Origin: Actinacidiphila acidipaludis
GTDB taxonomy: Bacteria > Actinomycetota > Actinomycetes > Streptomycetales > Streptomycetaceae
NCBI RefSeq assembly: GCF_019890725.1
Contig: NZ_JAINZZ010000006.1
Span: 186,001 to 250,000 of the forward strand
Length of the DNA: 64,000 bases
Direction: 5' to 3'
Part shown: positions 60,301 through 64,000 of the stretch, one piece after another
Numbering within the stretch: position 1 is the first letter of the stretch
How the letters are laid out: the number at the start of each line of letters is the position of its first letter
Made by a program: the position numbers and the translations under genes
The notes under the pieces: model-generated
Told to the model about the DNA's origin: nothing
The model's database searches: none
The model's input: only the letters and a program-made list of their open reading frames with translations

Positions 60301-61042
60301 GACCGACGCCGCCGACGACCGTCACGAAGGCCCGCTCGAGGAGCCGCGCCGCCTGCTGGTGTGGCCCGAGCCGGACGTGTCGACGCGGCAGGCGCTGACC
60401 GACCGCGGGTACCGGCCGGTGATCGTCCGGTCCCGCGAGGAGGTCGACGCGCAGGTCGCCGAGCCGCCGGCCGCGCTCTTCGTGGACCCGCTGACCGGTC
60501 CCATCACCCGGACCGCGCTGCAGTCGCTGCGGCAGGCCGCGGCCGCGGCGGACGTGCCCGTGCTCGTCACGGCCGGCCTCGGGCAGGCCACCCGCGAGGC
60601 CGCGTACGGCGCGGATCCCGCGGTCCTGCTCAAGGCGCTCGCCCCCCGCGACAGCGAGCAGCACCCCCCGCGGGTGCTGCTGGTGGAGAGCCACGAGCCG
60701 ATCGCCCAGGCGTTCTCGGCGACCCTCGAACGGCGCGGGATGCAGGTCACGCACGCCGACTCCGAGGCCGACGCCATGACGCAGGCGGCCCAGATCCACC
60801 CCAACCTGGTGGTGATGGACCTGATGCTGATCCGCCGGCGCCGGCAGGGCATCGTCGACTGGCTGCGGGGGCACTCGCGCCTGAAGCGGACGCCGCTGGT
60901 CGTCTACACCTCGGCGGACATCGACCCGACGGAGCTGCCGAGGTTGGCGTCGGGGGAGACGGTGCTGTTTCTCGCGGAGCGGTCGACCAGTGGGGATGTG
61001 CAGGCGCGGATCGTGGATCTGCTGGGCAAGATCGGGGCGTGA
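57380..61042 (+). CDS. PAS hybrid kinase-like protein with degenerate kinase core and two receiver domains
   Basis: 1220 residues from GTG 57380 (AAGGAGG nine bases upstream). PAS about 8-130, PAS about 150-275, DHp-like about 280-340, HATPase-like about 380-480, a disordered Pro/Ala/Gln-rich linker about 490-985, REC1 about 988-1090 (D1036, K1085) and REC2 about 1095-1215 (D1147; conserved Lys replaced). The H-box reads LDTSLRGPL (T287 at the His position) and the N-box ALAHLVADV, so autophosphorylation is unlikely; GIVERHGGVLQTH keeps the ATP-lid G box. It may be a signalling scaffold. Soluble, not membrane-bound. Upstream of it lies a 258-base promoter region. Confidence 0.88.
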   Translation: MSSRPSRGAARLASILDALPDALLIVNANGTVVNANAIALETFETPGTALVGRGLLDLLPSFDPKRIPGSMRSPSEAQEDTRTKPTRMTARRTDGSEFPVQVTSANLEDGRTPFADHGNGLPHYTGDELLMLVVRDLSGTVDTEAELARQQRQTEMILRAAAEGVVGVDTTGRIVLVNPSAAQILGHRATDLGGKELHPLVHHSRPDGSPLAYEETPLADTLRSGRKHRVRGQVLWRKDGRPVPVDLTTAPVRDGDQLVGAVMTFTDRTQYDALAARAEQLQAVLDTSLRGPLAELRGELTGLAADPAGQLWPEANQILHHLAAGYARITTLIDNVLAFQRLDRGEDKLRREPVGLDDLVGAGVEGAVELIGPGRAQYAVHAPPVRVSVDGERMAQALAHLVADVAGVDAAGNAIPMSGDSTIVVAAAQRGDRVRIDVRGPSAGGDPVHVPLARGIVERHGGVLQTHEVPGQGSAYVLEVPAGTDGDAARGPAADVAAAAAPGATPASGTGSQAAQGTQGSQGAQGRTGDDAGQGGPAAARHRTGGAHGRRAHGAPQLPAAPAAAPGPAPAEPADPRAASGTPAGPAAPAGTDAAPGAQDAAPRPPRPRATDDDTGTIVAPVAPWAIPAAADQSEAPTGRRRALRRPIGRDEPSAAPQPAGPSETGAFGPAAQGVPGQGAQGDQPQPTGRRARRAAAEQPQDDEGRRELPAPPIPNALPPAAADASPTGPEALSQVGPQMPHVSHVPHQAQHHAEPAAPERPQPVPPGGMPATGQSEPAWPDPNRPALPAVPAWPSAPQPPQAQPASQPAEPSAAQDQATGPQQHGQNRTAISVRTLGQGVPYGVDPRTQPPTGPAGSGRRRRLAPQQSTGSILPQVPSQVHGPGGETQARQHPAADPDSGQLPVRTDGPAARPGPAAAPGNDPQTAPLRPVPPAPPARSEGGRSYAIGAPAEGADEGPEPLDGPNGAVDVTDVTDAADDRHEGPLEEPRRLLVWPEPDVSTRQALTDRGYRPVIVRSREEVDAQVAEPPAALFVDPLTGPITRTALQSLRQAAAAADVPVLVTAGLGQATREAAYGADPAVLLKALAPRDSEQHPPRVLLVESHEPIAQAFSATLERRGMQVTHADSEADAMTQAAQIHPNLVVMDLMLIRRRRQGIVDWLRGHSRLKRTPLVVYTSADIDPTELPRLASGETVLFLAERSTSGDVQARIVDLLGKIGA

Positions 61043-61092
61043 TCGCCTCCGGCTGAGGCCCCGCACCTCCCCGCACCCTCTCCCCGGCTCCC

Positions 61093-61181
61093 CCTCGGCC
61101 TCCGGGCTGCCCCCAGCGCGAGCAACCAGCCACCGGCGGACAGCCGGCAAGGCGCCCCAGGGGGCAGCCCGGAAGCCGAGG
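61093..61181. repeat. short inverted repeat of the same family (copy F) between convergent genes
   Basis: CCTCGGCCTCCGGGCTGCCC (61093-61112) pairs with GGGCAGCCCGGAAGCCGAGG (61162-61181) with one mismatch; inside lies AGCGCGAGCAACCAGCC as in copy D. It acts probably as a two-way terminator. Confidence 0.8.
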
Positions 61182-61221
61182 CCCCCGGGGGACCCGGGAG
61201 AAGGGTGCGGTGCGGGCGGCG

Positions 61222-62883
61222 TCAGAGGGTGGTGACGGTCAATTCCCCATCCGCATGCCGCCTCCGAATCACCTTCTTGTCGAACTTGCCGACCGACGTC
61301 TTCGGCACCTCCTCCAGCAGCGTCCACCGCTCAGGCAACTGCCACTTCGCCACCTTCCCGGCCAGGAACTCTCGCAACGCCGCGAAATCCGTGGTCGCGC
61401 CCTCGCGCAGAACGACGGTCGCCAGCGGCCGTTCCCCCCAGCGGGCGTCCGGCACCGCCACCACGGCCGCCTCCACCACGTCGGGGTGAGCCATCAGATG
61501 GCCTTCGAGGTCGACCGAAGAGATCCACTCTCCACCGGACTTGATGACGTCCTTGGCCCGGTCGGTGAGCGTGAGGAACCCGTCCTCCGAGATGACGCCG
61601 ACGTCACCGGTCCGCAGCCAGCCGTCGGGGCTGAACTTGTCCTCGGGCCGCAGCGGCTCCTCGCCCGCCCCGCCGTAGTACGCCGCGGCGATCCACGGCC
61701 CGCGCACCTCGAGTTCGCCCGCGGACACGCCGTCCCACGGCATGACCGAGCCGTCGGGGCCGATGAGCCGGGCCTCGACGGAGGCGGGGAAGCGGCCCTG
61801 GGTGATGCGGTAGGCCCACTCCTCCTCGGGGGTGACGCCGGCCGGCGGCTGGGCGATCGTGCCCAGCGGGGACGTCTCCGTCATGCCCCAGGCGTGGCAG
61901 AGCCGCACGCCGAGCTGCTCGTCGAACGCCTTCATCAGGGACGGCGGGCAGGCCGAGCCGCCGATGGTGACCTGCTGGAGGCAGGTGATGTCCCGCGGCT
62001 TCTCGGTCAGTTCGGCGAGCAGCCCCTGCCAGATGGTGGGGACGGCGGCCGCGTGGGTGGGGCGTTCGCTCTCGATCATCTCGGCGAGCGGGCCGGGCTG
62101 CAGGAAGCGGTCGGGCATCAGCAGGTTGATGCCGGCCATGAAGGCGGCGTGCGGGATGCCCCAGGCGTTGACGTGGAACATCGGGACGACCGGCAGCGAG
62201 GTGTCGTGCGAAGTCAGCCCCATCGACTCGGCCGCGGCGACCTGCATGGAGTGCAGGTAGACCGAGCGGTGGGAGTAGACGACGCCCTTGGGGTCGCCGG
62301 TGGTGCCCGAGGTGTAGCACATGGCCGCGGCCTCGCGTTCGTCCAGCTCGGGCCAGTCGTAGGTGGTGGGCCGCCCGGCGATCAGCTCCTCGTACGCGTG
62401 CACCTGGGGCCGGCGGTCGGTGGGCACGGCGTCGAGCACGGAGCTGTCGCCGGCGCCGACGACGACCAGGTGCTCGACCGTCCCGAGCTGCGGCAGCAGC
62501 GGGGCGAGCAGCGGCAGCAGGGTGCCGTTGACGAGGATGACGCGGTCGGCGGCGTGGTTGACGATCCAGGTGAGCTGGTCGGCGGGCAGCCGCAGGTTGA
62601 GGGTGTGGAGGACCGCGCCCATCGACGGGATGGCGAGGTACGCCTCCAGGTGCTCGGCGTTGTTCCACATGAGCGTGGCCACCCGGTCGCCGCGGCCGAT
62701 GCCGAGTTCGTCGCCCAGCGCGTGGGCCAGCTGGACGGCGCGCACACCGGTCTCACGGAAGGTCTGGCGGTGCGGCTCGCCGTCGCCGGTCCAGGTGGTG
62801 ACGGTGGACTTGCCGTGCACCAGCGCGCCGTGCACGAGGATGCGGGTCACGGTCAGGGGGACATCCTGCATGGTGCTCAGCAC
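61222..62883 (-). CDS. long-chain fatty acid-CoA ligase (ANL superfamily)
   Basis: 553 residues from GTG 62883 with GGAGG five bases upstream. AMP-binding motif [27 protein letters not shown] (A5), [32 protein letters not shown] (A8) and C-terminal [14 protein letters not shown] with the catalytic Lys. It activates a fatty acid via acyl-AMP to acyl-CoA. It lies downstream of the SigE-family sigma gene, separated by 165 bases. Confidence 0.94.
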   Translation of the reverse strand: MLSTMQDVPLTVTRILVHGALVHGKSTVTTWTGDGEPHRQTFRETGVRAVQLAHALGDELGIGRGDRVATLMWNNAEHLEAYLAIPSMGAVLHTLNLRLPADQLTWIVNHAADRVILVNGTLLPLLAPLLPQLGTVEHLVVVGAGDSSVLDAVPTDRRPQVHAYEELIAGRPTTYDWPELDEREAAAMCYTSGTTGDPKGVVYSHRSVYLHSMQVAAAESMGLTSHDTSLPVVPMFHVNAWGIPHAAFMAGINLLMPDRFLQPGPLAEMIESERPTHAAAVPTIWQGLLAELTEKPRDITCLQQVTIGGSACPPSLMKAFDEQLGVRLCHAWGMTETSPLGTIAQPPAGVTPEEEWAYRITQGRFPASVEARLIGPDGSVMPWDGVSAGELEVRGPWIAAAYYGGAGEEPLRPEDKFSPDGWLRTGDVGVISEDGFLTLTDRAKDVIKSGGEWISSVDLEGHLMAHPDVVEAAVVAVPDARWGERPLATVVLREGATTDFAALREFLAGKVAKWQLPERWTLLEEVPKTSVGKFDKKVIRRRHADGELTVTTL

Positions 62884-63048
62884 GCGGGCCTCCGGCGACG
62901 TCGACGGGGTCGGTTCCGACCAGAGTCGGCTTCCCGCGATTCTGGTCGCATACCGCGTGGTATGTCACTACCCCGGGCCACGTCGTCCAGTCCTGGCCGG
63001 CGCCTTCCGGCCGCCTTCCGGTCGCCGTCCGGTCGCCGTCCGCCGCCG

Positions 63049-63573
63049 TCAGGCCACGCAGAGCTCCAGTTCGGGGTCGTCGCGGAGCTTGCCGAGGGCG
63101 CGGGAGACCGCGCTCTTGACGGTGCCGACCGAGACCCCCAGGGCCTCCGCGGTCTGCACCTCGCTCATGTCCTCGTAGTACCGGAGCACCACCATGGCCC
63201 GCTGGCGCGGGGGGAGGCGGGCTATGGCCCGCAGCAGGGCGTCGCGCTGGGCCTGCTGCTCGACCGGGTCGGGCTGGCCGGTGACCTGCGGCTCGGGCAG
63301 CTCGTCGGTGCTGAACTCGTCGACCTTGCGCTTGCGCCACTGCGAGGTGCGCGTGTTGACCAGGGTCCGGCGCACGTAGCCGTCGACGGCCCGGTGGTCG
63401 TCGATCCGGTCCCAGGCCAGGTACGTCTTGGTCAGCGCGGTCTGCAGCAGGTCCTCGGCGTCGGCGGGGTTGGGGGTCAGGGCGCGCGCGGTGCGCAGCA
63501 GCGTCGGCCCCTTGGTCCGGACGTAGGCCGTGAACTGCGTGGTGTTGGCGCTGGTGCACACAGGCGTGGTCAT
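63049..63573 (-). CDS. SigE-family RNA polymerase sigma factor (group 4)
   Basis: 174 residues. Region 2 FTAYVRTKGPTLLRTARALT, DAEDLLQTALTKTYLAWDRI, YVRRTLVNTRTSQWRKRK; region 4 LPPRQRAMVVLRYYEDMSEV and ALGVSVGTVKSAVSRALGKL. Group called SigE-family in Streptomyces annotation (SCO4005-type order beside the acyl-CoA ligase, from memory). No anti-sigma partner gene next to it. A 10-bp inverted repeat lies upstream (63694-63720). Confidence 0.93.
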   Translation of the reverse strand: MTTPVCTSANTTQFTAYVRTKGPTLLRTARALTPNPADAEDLLQTALTKTYLAWDRIDDHRAVDGYVRRTLVNTRTSQWRKRKVDEFSTDELPEPQVTGQPDPVEQQAQRDALLRAIARLPPRQRAMVVLRYYEDMSEVQTAEALGVSVGTVKSAVSRALGKLRDDPELELCVA

Positions 63574-63693
63574 GGCTCCACGCTAGGAGCTCGCCCGGTC
63601 CTGGGGATCGGCCGCAAGTGCCGAAGCGGGATCACCCTCAGGTCGTAGGCCGGGGGTCTTCCCCACCTTCCGAGGGGGGACCCCGAGGGGTAC

Positions 63694-63720
63694 GTCCCTC
63701 AGGGGATACACCTGAGGGAC
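63694..63720. promoter_or_regulatory. inverted repeat upstream of the SigE-family gene
   Basis: GTCCCTCAGG, 7 bases, CCTGAGGGAC. A further CCCTCAGG lies at 63631. It could be an operator or the terminator of the upstream DUF1906 gene. Confidence 0.45.
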
Positions 63721-63765
63721 GACCCGAAGACCCCGGAAACCGGGGGCGTGGCGTACCGGGGACGC

Positions 63766-64000
63766 TCAGCCGACGACGGCGACGGGCGCGTCGACGGCGT
63801 TGCGGTCGATGTTCAGGCTCCGGCCGCCGTGGGTCTCGGTGACGAGCCCCTCGTACTGGTGGATGCGGGCGTGCGGCGTCCAGGCCGTGTCGGAGATCGC
63901 CGGGTCGGACGTCAGGTCGGGGGTGACGCCCCAGCGGCCGTACCAGAGCACGTCGGGCAGGTCGCCGTATCCGGCTGCGCGGGCCTGGTCCATGTGCTGC
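63766..64000 (-). CDS. C-terminal end of a DUF1906 (glycoside hydrolase-like, Rv2525c-type) protein
   Basis: At least 77 residues, open beyond the window. DLPDVLWYGRWGV, DTAWTPHARIHQYEG, and the final RSLNIDRNAVDAPVAVVG match the end of DUF1906, secreted TIM-barrel proteins related to peptidoglycan hydrolases (the last Asp is in the active-site groove). Start and signal peptide lie outside. It precedes the SigE-family gene on the same strand. Confidence 0.8.
   Translation of the reverse strand, partial: QHMDQARAAGYGDLPDVLWYGRWGVTPDLTSDPAISDTAWTPHARIHQYEGLVTETHGGRSLNIDRNAVDAPVAVVG

Overview
The window is a high-GC chromosomal stretch from a streptomycete. The evidence is very strong third-position G/C bias, three chaplins, two rodlins, a melC1-melC2 tyrosinase pair, two tandem SigB-family (SigF/SigN-like) sigma factors, SSI-like and DUF1906 secreted proteins, and many 4-bp ATGA/GTGA gene overlaps. 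The order DUF4097, Dabb, SigB-type sigma genes, tadA/tRNA-Ser, upp and LytR_C is the conserved Streptomyces core arrangement as I remember it. All assignments come from reading the sequence; no database search was run.

Layout. 1-5411: end of an unknown gene, a PEP-mutase-family enzyme coupled to a P450-like/DinB-like fusion, an ECF sigma factor with a membrane partner whose C-terminus runs into an intergenic long inverted repeat, and a RibD_C reductase. 5412-8854: an aerial-hypha surface locus on the minus strand with rodlin, Gly-Leu-Pro-repeat secreted protein, sortase-type long chaplin, short chaplin and second rodlin, each with a hairpin or a conserved promoter-like element. 8855-20431: seven translationally coupled genes for a lipid-linked exopolysaccharide. 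They encode GT4, initiating sugar-phosphate transferase with a His-rich repeat domain, a single-polypeptide O-antigen-ligase/polymerase plus MurJ-like flippase, a NodB deacetylase, a second GT4, a Wzz-like protein without kinase and a FemAB/BioF2-like acyltransferase. A convergent GH26-like secreted enzyme follows. 22148-24479: tyrosinase operon, a 90-bp tandem repeat, and another chaplin.

24773-34315: secreted and lipoproteins, a PAS-GAF-PP2C phosphatase, a MarR regulator, LytR_C, upp, TadA (possibly with a CTG start) and tRNA-Ser(CGA). 34436-42782: a DUF4097 protein with its divergent regulator and an operator-like motif array, Dabb, two SigB-family sigma factors, an aldo/keto reductase and an MFS exporter with a palindromic operator. 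42994-48998: a minus-strand operon of response regulator, histidine kinase, GT2-GtrA and GT39. 49361-57121: MEDS-STAS, DinB, GNAT, MFS, a CarD-like small protein, a possible ATC-start small ORF, tRNA-Arg(ACG), tRNA-Ser(GCT) and an SSI-like inhibitor. 57380-64000: a 1220-residue hybrid kinase-like protein that lacks the phosphoacceptor His, an acyl-CoA ligase, a SigE-family sigma factor and the end of a DUF1906 protein.

The least ordinary items are the Wzy-Wzx-type fusion and its operon beside the hydrophobic-sheath genes, the family of long inverted repeats (one supplying about 95 codons of a protein), the degenerate hybrid kinase, the tandem repeat behind melC2, and the two apparent non-canonical start codons.
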